The notes under the pieces are model-generated. The model made no database searches. It was not told where the DNA came from and worked only from the letters and a program-made list of their open reading frames with translations. The translations under genes were made by a program, and so were the position numbers. A stretch of 64,000 nucleotides of DNA from Triticum aestivum (lineage: Eukaryota; Streptophyta; Magnoliopsida; Poales; Poaceae), in the NCBI RefSeq assembly GCF_018294505.1, contig NC_057807.1, forward strand, positions 169,350,883-169,414,882, read 5' to 3'. This document shows positions 44,786-55,700 of the stretch, piece by piece (the stretch's first letter is position 1; each line of letters starts with the position of its first letter).

Positions 44786-45470
44786 AAAACGGGACTCTAC
44801 GGGATACTGTTCATCTCCACCGTCGACCTCCTCCAGCCTCCACGGGCTACCGTCGACCTCCTCCAGCCTCCACGGGCTCCTGTTCATCCAGCCTCCACCG
44901 CGCGCTACTCCACCGGCTACTGTTCAACCACCCCTCCACGGGCACCCCTCCACCGTCTACTGTTCATCCAGCCCTCCACACCACGGGGTCCTGTTCAACC
45001 ACCCCTCCATGGCCACCCCAACAGCATCTACTGTTCATCCAGCTCTCCACACCACGGGTTCCTGTTCATCCAGAGGCAACGCCACCGCTCACTATTCATC
45101 CGAACCCCCTGACAACGCTCACTGTTCATCCAATCGATCAGTTTCAGTTAGCTGCAGTAGCAAAGGAATCGCTCCATCGGGTTCAGTTAACAACCATCGG
45201 TCGATCCCTCGGGTTCAGTAACACGTAGCATGCAGTGCAATCGCTCGGGTTCAGTTAGAGCCCAATGCCTCGCTCGGCTTCAGTTAGAGCCAACGCCTCG
45301 CACACACGTGCGTACGTACGAGAGAAATGCGCATCGCTCCTCCCCCGACCTCCCGCCGTAACCGGCAACTCCCCCAAATTTTCCTCCCCCTCGCTTCTAC
45401 CACGGTTTTTTCCGTCATGGACGGCCCAAAGAATGTCATGCACCTGCGTCTCCAGCCCGCCCAAGACGAA
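44786..45470. repeat. Short C-rich and GGTTCAGTTAG repeats, right subterminal region
   Basis: 44815-45120 is built from irregular copies of CTGTTCATCCAGCCCTCCAC and CACGGGCT/TCCTGTTCA. 45135-45300 has five copies of TCGG(G/C)TTCAGTTAG about 35-45 bp apart. Several frames are open by chance here (Pro/Ser/Thr-rich) and I do not call them genes. Confidence 0.75.
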
Positions 45471-45632
45471 AAGCCCATTTTATGTCATGATTTTTGTCAT
45501 AGAAGTAGGAGCCCACCACATCTATGATGATACCGGGTTTCGTCACAATTATCGTCATAGAAGTGTCATATGTATGATAGAAAAAAATTTCGTTCGGCCC
45601 AAAATTTCATGGATCTGTCTTTTTTTGTAGTG

Positions 45633-46044
45633 ACTGCAGCCAGCATGCTGCAGCCAAAGCTCGATAGGCCCCCTCGGCGGGATCTCAAAGGCGAAGGAAG
45701 GACGGAGGCAAATCCAAGACCGAGGAGGCATGAAGCACGAGCACATGAGAGGAGCCCTCAGCGTGAACTCTAGGAGGAACGACGCGCACCGCCGTGATCC
45801 GCAGGCGGCGACGGTGCCTCTGGCTGTGCTGCTCGGCGCCAGCGCCTTCAGGACCCTCGATCCGGGCATACAAGGGCAATGGGAATCCAGACGGCGGCCG
45901 CTCAAACCATGGCCTCGACATATCCTGCCAAGCACCCCCTCCTCCGTGGCATGAGGCGGGCCGTTTCTTCGTAGGAAGCGGGACAGGACCCTCTCGGGGG
46001 GCCTTCCCCTTCTCATTGGTAGAAAACCGACGGATCGGTGCCAT
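45633..46044 (-). pseudogene. B3-type antisense gene of element D, N-terminal part
   Basis: The minus-strand ATG at 46044 opens MAPIRRFSTNEKGKAPREG, then basic and Pro-rich sequence, SRPWFERPPSGFPLPLYARI and a His/Arg-rich patch. A frame change near 45800 moves to DLPPSF/AFEIPPRGPIELWL-like sequence, which would be the first strands of the B3 domain, ending at the CACTA target site (45633). The rest is at 35090-34692. The same N-terminus occurs in the minus-strand element at 17727, so the gene is shared by at least two elements. A TATA-like CTATATG lies near 46129. Confidence 0.7.
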
Positions 46045-46355
46045 TGGTGCAGGGAGGAGCGAAGACGAAGAGGAAGGCGGAGAGCAGAGGGAAGAGATGG
46101 ACTGGAAGGGCTCGTGTCATCCCGTACATATAGCCGAGGGAGGCCAACCGTCGGCCTCCATGATCACAGGTAATCATGACCCGTTTTGCATGCAGGGACT
46201 TGTCAATTCGTGCAGTTGCCGAGGCATCGTGGGGAGCCAGGACGCCCACGTCCAATCAACCGCCACGCGTCTCCCAAGGCCGCAGGCTATTGGGCCCGTG
46301 GCGCTTCGTACTTGCCCCTTCGCTTCCCTGCTAAGCCAAGTCTGGGCGCGCCTTG

Positions 46356-46367
46356 GGCCCGGGGGCT
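46356..46367 (+). other. Polypurine-type tract before the 3' LTR of element D
   Basis: GGGCCCGGGGGC lies 2 bp before the LTR. The same tract precedes the LTR of the minus-strand element (17405-17420, complement). It is the expected site for plus-strand priming, although the C residues make it atypical. Confidence 0.55.
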
Positions 46368-46369
46368 AC

Positions 46370-47253
46370 TGTCAGCATTCTGGGAACGGGGTTACCTAGA
46401 CTTGCCTGCCTGCGGCCTGCAGCGTGGCTCAGGGAGCGGCCCAGTACGGCCCATCTTCATCAGCGCATGCCCAAGTCCCTCGCGAGGGGCCAAGCCCCGC
46501 GGGGCGGACGAAAGGAGGCTTCCTCAGGCAAAGCCTCGTCAGGATGGCTCGCGAGGAGGCGGAGAGATCAAGGCGGGGTACCTCACGAGGTGCCCATGAC
46601 ACAAGCCATGACGACCAAGGCCAGGCAGGCGCCAGGCGGGCGCCGGCCTACGCAGAGTCCTTGTTTCCTCTTTGGTGCAAAAGGGGGCAAGCGCAGGCAA
46701 GGGTATCAAGCAAAGGCAACCATTTCGCTGCAACAAGACCAAGACCAGCAGGACGGCAGAATGGAGGTCATCGTGGAGCCCAAGCCGGCGTCATCATCAG
46801 GGTCTTTGGCAGGCGAGGACCAACTTTTGTCACGATAAGTTTACTAGATGTTCCCCTTCAAAATGGCCAATTGTTGGCGCCCTTCCCGCTCAATATTTGG
46901 GGAGATGCTCAGGGCCTCCCCCTATAAATAGGACTAGCCACCCACAGGGTAGAGGGATGGAAAGAACAAGGATAGAAATATATAGAGAGAGAGAGAGAAG
47001 CGACTGAACTCCCCCTAGCAGTTCATCGCACCAGCCAAGAACAGACCCTCGCGAGGCTGTTCTTCCTTGTACTACTCATCGTCAGCCCCAGAGGCAATCC
47101 ACACACCACACACTGGAGTAGGGTATTACACCACCATGGTGGCCTGAACTAGTATAAATCTCGTGTCCCTTGTGTTGTTCTTCGTGTAGTTCTAGATCCT
47201 TTCGAGGCGACGAGACACGGGTAGGCAGGGGGTGTGATTTCCGCGTGCACCCC
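46370..47253 (+). repeat. 3' LTR of element D, left part
   Basis: It starts TGTCAGCATTCTGGG and follows the 5' LTR (29241-30174) to GCGTGCACCCC, where the solo LTR is inserted. TATAAATA is at 46923-46930. The remaining 48 bp lie at 51834-51881. Left and right parts together (less the 5-bp duplication) are 927 bp, against 934 in the 5' copy. Confidence 0.93.
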
Positions 47254-50200
47254 TGCAACGTCCCGGATTCATTGCGCCAGGTGTCTACCAGTTATTTGCC
47301 GTCATTTCCATGTCATTTGCTTGTGTGTTGCATTTTATCATGTCATCATGTGCATCTCATTTTGCATACATGTTCGTCTCATGCATCCGAGCATTTTTCC
47401 CGTTGTCCGTTTTGCTATCCGACACTCGTATGTCATCCGGCGTCCCCTTCTTTTCTCTTTTCGTGTGCGGGTGTTAAACATTCTCAGAATGGACCGAGGT
47501 TTGCCGAGCGGACTTGGTACACCACCGGTAGACCGCTTGTCAAGTTTCGTTCCATTTGGAGGTCGTTTGATGCTCCAACGGTTAACCGGGTAGCCGCAAA
47601 AGCCTCTTTTGTGTGCAGCCCAAGACCCCTTCAAAGTGGCCCAATAACCCATCTAAGTCACCTCCATGCTCTCGGTGGTTCGATCATGATCGTGTGGGTG
47701 AAAACCGCACTCCATTTGGAGCCTCCTAGCTCCCTCTACTTATAAATATGTGCCCCTCCCCGAATTTTCACGCAGTCCAAACCCTAGCTTCGTCCTCCTC
47801 GCGCCGCCGGACATGTCCTTCCACGTCGGACATGTCCAGCCTCCACATCGCCCGGACCAATCCCTGGGAGACACGTCACCCCGCTGCCGCTCCCGGCCAG
47901 TGGCGTCGCGCCACGTCGCCCCCAGCTCCTCCCCGCCGGCATCCCCTCCCTCCTCCCATCCGCCGCGGCCCGCCCCGGGCCGCGACCCGGCCCGAGCCGC
48001 CCCACGCCGCCCGAGCCTCCCGCCGTCCGCGCGCGCATCTCCTGCCGCCGCCGCCATCCGGCGCCGCCTCGCGCCCGCGCATCCTCCGCCGCCCTTCGCT
48101 CCTCCCGCCGACGAGCTCCGCCGCTGGCCGGCCCCTCGCCGGAGGACGTACCCAACCCCAGCGCCGCTGGCTCCCTCCGCCAGTCGCCCCACGACGCCGC
48201 TTCCCTACGCTCCACCATCGCCGGCCACCACCACCTCCGCCATCGCCGGCCACCACCACCACCAACGGATCCGGCCTTCTCCGGCCCTCCTCGCACCTCG
48301 CCGGCCTCCTCCGCTCGCCGGAGCTCCTCCGCCCAGATCTGGACCAGATCCACCAAGACGGCGATCCAAACGCGCGCTCCGTCCCGGTTTCGCTCGTCCC
48401 GGAATCATCCCGTCCACTTTTGCCCGAGGTGTTTTTTTACTAAGTCCCCGATTCTGCTGTTATTTTTATGCCTTGTTCATTGCATCATAACTCTGCATCC
48501 GTAGCTCCGTTTTGCATGAATAATATATCAAAATGTTCATTGTGAGATGCTCTTGATTTATTTACATTGTGCCATGTTCATTTCAGTCCATCTTGATTCC
48601 TTAATCATCATTGCAAGAGTGCTATATGATGTTAATCTGCTGAAACTGTTATAACTTGCTGTCCTGTCTTTTTCGTTGCATTTTGTGTGTGCATCCTATG
48701 AACTTGAGCCCTACATGTGTGTTGAACTACATCATGCCATCTTTACAGTGGTGCCATCCATGTATTATTGTGGGTCTTGTAGTGAGTGCATCGAGCTTGT
48801 TAAGTAGTGTACTTGCTGCTACTGTTTTGCTAGGCTGAATCTGTTACAATATGATGCTAAGTAAACCTGCTGCTACAAGTCATTATATGCATATTCTGGA
48901 GATGTTCACTAAGGATGATTTGTTATATATGTCATGCTCTATCCATTCATGCCCCTGGTTGCATTTATAGCCTGCTGTAGCTTTTTTTTATCTTGCCCTC
49001 AAAACTGATAAATAATGTTGCTGTCAGCCTGTTAACATTAAGTTCAGTTTTGCCATGTGCTTTTCTAGTGATCCATGCACCCTATGAACTTGCTATTGCC
49101 ATTCTTAGCTTCATAAACATGTATTCTTACTGTTGGTTACCTTGTTATTCCATGTATTGCTCTATGGTGAGCGGTACAAGCTCACCAACGTGGCTACTTA
49201 TTGTTGTTCCTGCCATGTATGAATCTGTCATATAAATTGCCATGTTTACATGGGTGCCATCATATTTTCTGTGCCCTTTTGGCTCATGATTAGTAAGGGA
49301 CTTTTGTTATATGAAATTAGTATATTCATGCCATGCCTTTGTTTGCCATGATAGCTTCCTGTAGCATGTTGTTTGATAGATCTAAACATTGCAACCTGAT
49401 GTTATTTCTGCTAAGCCTGAAACTGTTATTATTTGCAATCTTGCCATGTCTTTTTGAGCATGTTCTAATTGTTTCTGGAGATAGCTCAGTGTTCATGTTT
49501 TGTCATGCTTTACCTGTCCATCATGTCCATGTCTTTGTTATCATGTTAGGGTGCTGTAGCATATTGTTTTGATGCTTGTAATATGCCTAGTTGCTGTTTT
49601 GGACAGCTTGTCCTTTAAACTTGTATGGACTGTATGTGTTGCACCGTTGCTCCGTTTTGAGTGTGCTCTATATGAAACATGCTTAATTGTGCATGAAGTT
49701 TCATATTATCATGTTACATCCTTGTTTTGAAGTGTTTGCTTGATGTTTGTATGCATTTTGCATCAATGCCATGTTTAACTTGTTTTGCTCATATCTTTTA
49801 GGTCATAGCTCCGAACTAAATGAACTTTATATGTAACTTGACTAGAATCTCGTGTAGATCGTCTTGGTGCATCTTAACTTGTTGTTTAACAACTTGAACA
49901 TAAGGTTTATTCAGATCAGGACCAATTTCTAAACTTGCATATGAGGACCTACCGGAATTGTTATATGTTGTTTCCGGCCTCATTTAACTTTACTTTGATG
50001 TGTTGTTCTTGTATGCATCATCTCTTGCCATGAGTAGCCTCATCTAGTTTTGTCATGCAACATTCTTGGTTATGCATCATGTCTTGTCCATGTGTGGTGT
50101 GTTTACTATGTTGTGTGCTTCTTCTCGATAGTTCTTGTTTCGTTGCGATCGTGAGGATTCGTTCGTCTATGCTTGGTTCAGCTTCATCCGTTCGTCTTCT

Positions 50201-51833
50201 TCATGGACTCGTTCTTCTTCCTAGCGGGATTTCAGGCAAGATGACCGGCACCCTGGATCTCACTACTATCATTGCTATGCTAGTTGCTTCGTTCTATCTC
50301 TTTGCCGCGCTACCTATCATTTGTTCTTCAAGCCTTCCAATTTGCCATGTCAGCCTCTAACCTTTTTCACCCGTCCTAGCAGACCGTTGTTTGTCTATGT
50401 TACCTCTTTGCTCAACCCCTCTTATAGCGTTGTTAGTTGCAGGTGAAGTTGAAGATTGCTCCATGGTGGACAGGATTGTGTTGGTATATCACAATATCTC
50501 TTATTTAAATTAATGCACCTATATACTTGGTAAAGGGTGGAAGACTCGGCCTTATGCCTGGTGTTTTGTTCCACTATTGCCGCCCTAGTTTCCTTCATAC
50601 CGGTGTTATGTTACCGGATTTTGCGTTCCTTACACGGTTGGGTGATTTATGGGAACCCCTTAACAGTTCGCTTTGAGTAAAACTCCTCCAGCAAGGCCCA
50701 ACCTTGGTTTTACCATTTGCCTCACCTAGCCCTTTTTCCCTTGGGTTTCCGGAGCCCAAGGGTCATCTTTATTTTACCCCCCGGGCCAGTGCTCCTCCGA
50801 GTGTTGGTCCAAACTAGAGCACCATGCAGGACCATTCCTTGGCAACTTGGATTACGTCGGTACCTGTACGCTTAGCTTATCCGGTGTGCCCTGAGAACGA
50901 GATATGTGCAGCTCCTATCGGGATTTGTCGACACAGCGGGTGGTCTTGCTGGTCTTGTTTTACCATTGTCGAAATGTCTTGTAAACCGGGATTCCGAGAC
51001 TGATCGGGTCTTCCTGGGAGAAGGAATATCCTTCGTTGATCGCGAGAGCTTATCATGGGCTAAGTTGGGACACCCCTGCAGGGTATAAACTTTCAAGAGC
51101 CGTGCCCGCGGTTATGTGGCAGATGGGAATTTGTTAATGTCCGGTTGTAGATAACTTGACACCAGATACGAATTAAAATGCATCAACCGTGTGTGTAGCC
51201 GTGATGGTCTCTTCTCGGTGGAGTCCGGGAAGTGAACACGGTTTTGGGTTATGTTTGACGTAAGTAGGGGTTCAGGATCACCTCTTGATCATTGCTAGCT
51301 TCATGACCATTCCGTTTGTTCTCTTCCCACTCTCATTTGCGTATGTTAGCCACCATATATGCTTAGTCGCTGCTGCAACCTCACCACTTTACCCCTTCCT
51401 TTCCCATTAAGCTTTGCTAGTCCTGATACCCATGGTAATGGGATTGCTGAGTCCTCATGGCTCACAGATTACTACAACAACAGTTGCAGGTACAGGTTAT
51501 GCGATGATCATGACGCGAGAGCGATGTTTGCTTGTTTGGAGTTCTTCTTCTGCTTCTTCTTCGGTCAGGGGATAGGTTCCAGGTCGGCAGCCTGGGCTAG
51601 CAGGGTGGATGTCATTTGAGCTTCTGTTTGTGTTTCATCTGTAGTCGGATGGTGCTCTTATGTATGATTATGTTGTATTCGTGTGGCATTGTATGCCTTT
51701 TGTATGTATCCCCATCTATTATGTAATCTTGATGTAATGATATCCACTTTTGCAAAAGTGTTTCAATATGCGGTTCTATCCTTGGTGGGACCTTCGAGTC
51801 TCTTTAGGATAGTACCACATATTGGGCGTGACA
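47254..51833. mobile_element. Solo LTR of a long-LTR retrotransposon (4580 bp)
   Basis: It starts TGCAACGTCCCGG and ends GGGCGTGACA, inside the D 3' LTR. The flanks are ACCCC (47249-47253) and ACCCA (51834-51838), a 5-bp duplication with one change; the 5' LTR of D reads ACCCCAGAG at this point, confirming the target. No primer binding site, gag or pol is inside, so it is one LTR left by recombination between two. TATAAATA at 47741-47748 is followed by a GC-rich, proline-coding-like stretch (47770-48440), then AT-rich sequence. It may also be read as the LTR of a family related to element E. Confidence 0.85.
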
Positions 51834-51881
51834 ACCCAAGAGTTCGAACCTTGAGGGTCTGCCGGAACCCGAAATCCGACA
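51834..51881 (+). repeat. 3' LTR of element D, last 48 bp
   Basis: ACCCAAGAGTTCGAACC to CCGACA matches 30130-30174. It ends exactly at the GCAAC duplication. Confidence 0.93.
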
Positions 51882-52000
51882 GCAACGACTCCTACTATCT
51901 GATCGACGCTCAGAAGCCCAGAGGGCGCAAAAGAGATGATTTAGGCAAGGAGACAGATAGGCCGTGGAATGCAAACCTCCTCCAGAGATTTTACAGTTGA
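51882..52000 (+). pseudogene. End of element C integrase/pol, right part
   Basis: After the D insertion the frame reads SYYLIDAQKPRGRKRDDLGK, then DRPWNANLLQRFYS and TGA at 51998. The family's C-terminus is a GSYYL...RPWN..HLR.FY pattern, so this directly continues ...FIISKVLGN at 29240. It is the natural pol terminus. Confidence 0.9.
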
Positions 52001-52723
52001 AAGCAGTATGTATCACGCTACCTTTTGTATTATGTACAAAGACTCCGCCCCCCCCCCCCCCGAGATGAACTCGGGGACCGCCCTTCCTTTATCTATATGA
52101 TAAGCATCATGCCCATGTGTGTGCCTTGTTATTATTTCCACCTGGCACCGGGTCGACCAGTCGGCCCGGAGGTTCGCCGCCTTCTACTATATGCCGCCTC
52201 CTGCAGCCAGACAAGTAATGTGTTGGCACCTAAAACTTCTTCTGTCAGAAGCCACAGTTCGCAGAGCGACTGCATGGCGGGCAAAAGCCGCAAGACAGTG
52301 CCCACATGAAAAATGGTTAAGGAAAAATCACATATAGTTGAGGTCGGCACCATACCTGCCCGTCCAGCTGCCGAGCAGCCGGCCGGACGGCCTTTACCTC
52401 CCTTGCAAAAACCTCCAAACAGCTAAGTATTTGCCCTCCCACAAAAAAGCTAAGTACTCAAACCAACCACAGTCCACAGAGCGGCTCCTTGGCTGGCAAG
52501 AGGATAGCTAAGGGAGGGCGGCAAAGGAAAAAACCATGGAGTACACGCAAGGAAAGTTAGAGATCAGCAGAACAAAGCATAAAATTGCGATAGAATAGTT
52601 ACATGGATAAAGGCCCATTGGCCGGCATTCAGCAAAGTTTAATATACACCCCACGGGTGGAATTGTGTGAATTTAACAAAGATGTCCAGACCAAGCAAGC
52701 AGGAAAAGGAAAAGATAAACACC
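52001..52723. other. Spacer between pol and the antisense gene of element C
   Basis: No gene is supported. It has a C14 run (52048-52062) and a duplicated CCACAG...GAGCG(A/G)CT..ATGGC/TGGC..GCAA segment (about 52252 and 52471). It is the convergent zone where pol transcripts (plus) and antisense gene transcripts (minus) would meet. Confidence 0.6.
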
Positions 52724-55700
52724 CTAGGGAGCAGCGGAGGATTCCGGCTGGGCGCTAGTTGGTGCGACAGACGGCTCCGGCTGGACGCTGGGGTCGGCGG
52801 TGCCAGTTGGTGCAGCAGGCGGCTCCGGCTGGATGATGGAGTCAGCTACGCCGGTTGGTGCAGCAGGTGGCTTCGGCTGGACGCTGGTGTCAGCGGTGCC
52901 AGTTGGCGCAGCAGGCGGTTCCGACTGGATGAGGGAGTCAGCTGTGCTGATTGGCGCGACATGCGGCTCTGGCTGGGCGCTGGAGTCGGCAATGCCAGTC
53001 GGGACGGCGGAGGGCTGGATGACGGAGTCGGTGGCGTCTATCCGAGGCACGGTTGGCTGGTCGGTCACCACCTGGCCGCCTCCAGCAACAGTCAGCGCTT
53101 TGGAGCGTGGGTCGTTGCTTGAGGCTCGGTCGGGGTGGGGCTGATCATCCACACCCGCCTCTGGCATGTTGATGTCGCTATCCTCTTCTTCCTCCTCCTC
53201 CTCCTCCTCCTCCCCCTCCTCCCATTCATCGCTGGAGTCGATGACTTCAGCCGAGTCCTTGCCGTCCTCCGGGTTCAGCCCGAGCCACTCCTGCGGGGCT
53301 TCGGCGCCTTCCTCGACCACCTCCGGAACGAAGATGCTGGTGTCGGTGAAGTCGGCGATCACCGCCGCCCTCTTGACAAGCTCGGCCTCCACCGCCGCCA
53401 GCTCTTCCTGTGCCTCCAGCCGGAACGTGGCCAACTGGGCTAAGTCTAGCCTAGGATACCACGCCTTGACAAACTCAATGGCACGACGCACTCCTGCCCG
53501 GGCTGCAGATCCCTTCTAGGCCTCCAGGCGGCCAGCCGCCACCTCTAGCTAGTCGGCGGTCCGACTTGGAGTACGCGGAGCCGGCAAGCATGGCTAGAGG
53601 GCGGAAATCGCCTGGGCCCCGATGCACTGAAGACGGCGCAACACTTGATGGGCGGGCCGAAGATGGGCTTGGATGCTGAGGATCTGCTCATTGAGGGTCC
53701 GGGGGCGTCAGCAGCAATCTGCGCGCCTTCCACCCTCCACTCCTCGCGCTGGGCCTCGATGACTTGGCTCGCAGCGACGGAGTGACCCGGGAAGAAATCT
53801 GCTCGGGCAGAAGGCAAGGAAAAACAAAGTCAGACACACGCAGTAGGTTTAGAAGAGACCGGCAGCTCAAGACAATGAACAAGAAGAATAAAACTCACCA
53901 TCGACCAAGTCCTCGATGCTACTGAAGCAGGCCGTCGTTTGCGCCTCCTTGTCGGCCCAGGCGGCGCGCTCGGTTTCAAACTTGGCGAGGAGATTGGCCT
54001 CCTTCGCCTTCGCCTCCCGGTGGGCCGTCTTGAGAGCCTCCGTCTGCTCGGTGAGCTTGGCGACCGGCCAGTCTTGCTCCTCGGTCAGCTTGTTGCACTC
54101 CGCCTCCTTGCTATGCAGAGCGGTGATGGCTTCGCCCAACTGCTGCTGCAAGGCGGCATTGGCCTCTGAAAAAAGGGAAAGAAGAAAGAGCATCAGTCAA
54201 GAAGACAAAGAGGGATGCCGTTGCCGGGGAGATCCGGCCCGACTGCTTAGTAGTCGGCCCGAATCTCGGGGACTACAGCCCGCGGGCCCGCCATCGCGCC
54301 CCGCAGAGAAGAAGTAATGAACAAAGATAGAAACACTGAGGAGATTCGGCCTGACTGCTCAGCAGTCGGCCCGAACCTCGGGGACTACAGCCCGCGGGTG
54401 CGCCAGCGCGCCCCCGCGAAGAAAGGAAGTCGAAGCTTACTCCGGCTCTCGGACAGATGGGCGGTCTGCGTCTCCAGCTCCCGAACCCTGGAGTTGAAGG
54501 AGACACCGCGAAGATTGTGGTAGTCCTGCAGAAGGGATATCAGACAAGTCAATATTTGATGCATACAAGTTAAAGTTTCGGACCGCCTGCTCAGCAGCCG
54601 GCCAGAAACATGGGGACTACACCTAGTGGGTGCGCCAGCGCGCCCTCACGAAGAAAATAAGAAGATCAAGAAAAAAAGGAAAGCGAAGGAAACTTACGTG
54701 GATGGCTGCCCGCAACTCCAGCAAGGCTTCGTTGCAGCGCTTGAGGGCTTCGGCTTCAGCCCGGAGCTTGGCCTGGACGTCAAGGGACGCCTGGTTCAGG
54801 GCACCCGTCCCGCCCCCGTGTATCCAGCCAGCAGGCGCGGCGCTGGTCGCCTCGATGTCGGGGACCGATGAGCTCGTAGCACCAACCTCCTGTGGCCGCG
54901 GTGCTGATGCCGCCTTCTCAAGGCGGCGGCGCGTGGGTGTACGGACCTTAGGAATCAGGTCCGTGCCTACCGCATCCCCGACTGGTGGGACCGGCGGCAC
55001 AGCCGGCTGTTCGTCCTGCGTCCCGCTAGCCGGCAACAGTGGCGGCACAATGATGTCCGGCATGGCCACGTCGCCGCCCTCCCGCTCCCGGATCGGATGC
55101 TCGTCGCCGTCTGCCCCGATTGTCGCCTCAAACTCAGGCGGAGGTGGCGCGGTGTTCAGTGGCGTCACGAGCAGCGGCTCTTGGCGGCGTGCGGCTTCCG
55201 CGAGCTGCTCCTTCTCCGCGGCCTTGGCCTCTGCCTGCACCAGCCTCCTCTCCGCGGCTACAGCGGCCCTATCCGCCTCCGCCTTCACCAGACGTTCGGC
55301 TTCTTCCTCACGCGCCTCCCGCGCGTTCTGCTCTGTCGCCTCCCGGAGGTCGGTGGCCCGGTCAATTCGCTGGCTGGTGGAGGAGGTCGCCGCCGACCTG
55401 ATGACCGAGGCGGCGCTCGACTTCTCGAGAGTCAGCGGGGCCCTGAAATAAGAAGAGAAGTCAGAAAATGAAAAACATGAAAATAATACTTACGCCGACA
55501 CCATGACTGGCACCTTCGGCTGCCTCTGATACTTGGCCACTTTGGCCGCGGCTTCTTTCCGCCTGGTCGCCGCGGCTGGGTTCTTGGGATTCTTCAGGGC
55601 GCTGCCAAACAGGGCAGCGCCTTGCCTCCATTTGCGTTTGCCGCCTCGAGCGGGCGGACCAGTAAAGGGGCCTCCGCCGGTGTTGGCAGTGCTCCGGGTG

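Larger units (their letters stand above)
35091..45632. mobile_element. CACTA DNA transposon 2, complete, non-autonomous (10.5 kb)
   Basis: Perfect 13-bp inverted ends CACTACAAAAAAA (35091-35103) and TTTTTTTGTAGTG (45620-45632), flanked by the 3-bp target duplication ACT (35088-35090 and 45633-45635), are diagnostic for the CACTA superfamily. Inside the ends, TCATGAC, CTATGAC and CATAGAAGTG motifs recur in both orientations, as subterminal transposase-binding repeats do. No transposase is recognisable, so it depends on another CACTA element. It contains one intact short gene-like frame (40102-40620) and several tandem arrays. Confidence 0.95.
29241..51881 (+). mobile_element. Gypsy retrotransposon D, complete with two nested insertions
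   Basis: 5' LTR 29241-30174, gag-protease 30415-32760, a collapsed RT remnant, an antisense B3-type gene, and a 3' LTR (46370-47253 plus 51834-51881). The flanks GCAAC (29236-29240) and GCAAC (51882-51886) are identical 5-bp target duplications, and they sit in the integrase C-terminus of element C. Removing the CACTA element (35091-45632) and the solo LTR (47254-51833) leaves about 7.5 kb. With no working RT or integrase it would need another element's enzymes. Confidence 0.92.

Noticed and set aside
29241..46369. Reading D as two separate elements because of the CACTA block
   Set aside because: The ACT duplication, perfect inverted ends and the continuation of the antisense gene on both sides show a single element with an insertion.
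47748..48490. Overlapping plus and minus reading frames up to 246 codons, rich in Pro, Arg and Ala
   Set aside because: They lie in the GC-rich leader part of the solo LTR just after a TATA box. All frames are open because of composition, and no motif or conserved block is visible.
52048..52062. Poly-C run as a functional site
   Set aside because: A simple homopolymer in non-coding spacer; nothing links it to a function, and its length may be a sequencing uncertainty.
54630..55471. Plus-strand frame of 273 codons
   Set aside because: Shadow of exon 3 of the antisense gene of element C, which is phase-consistent with its neighbours on the minus strand.
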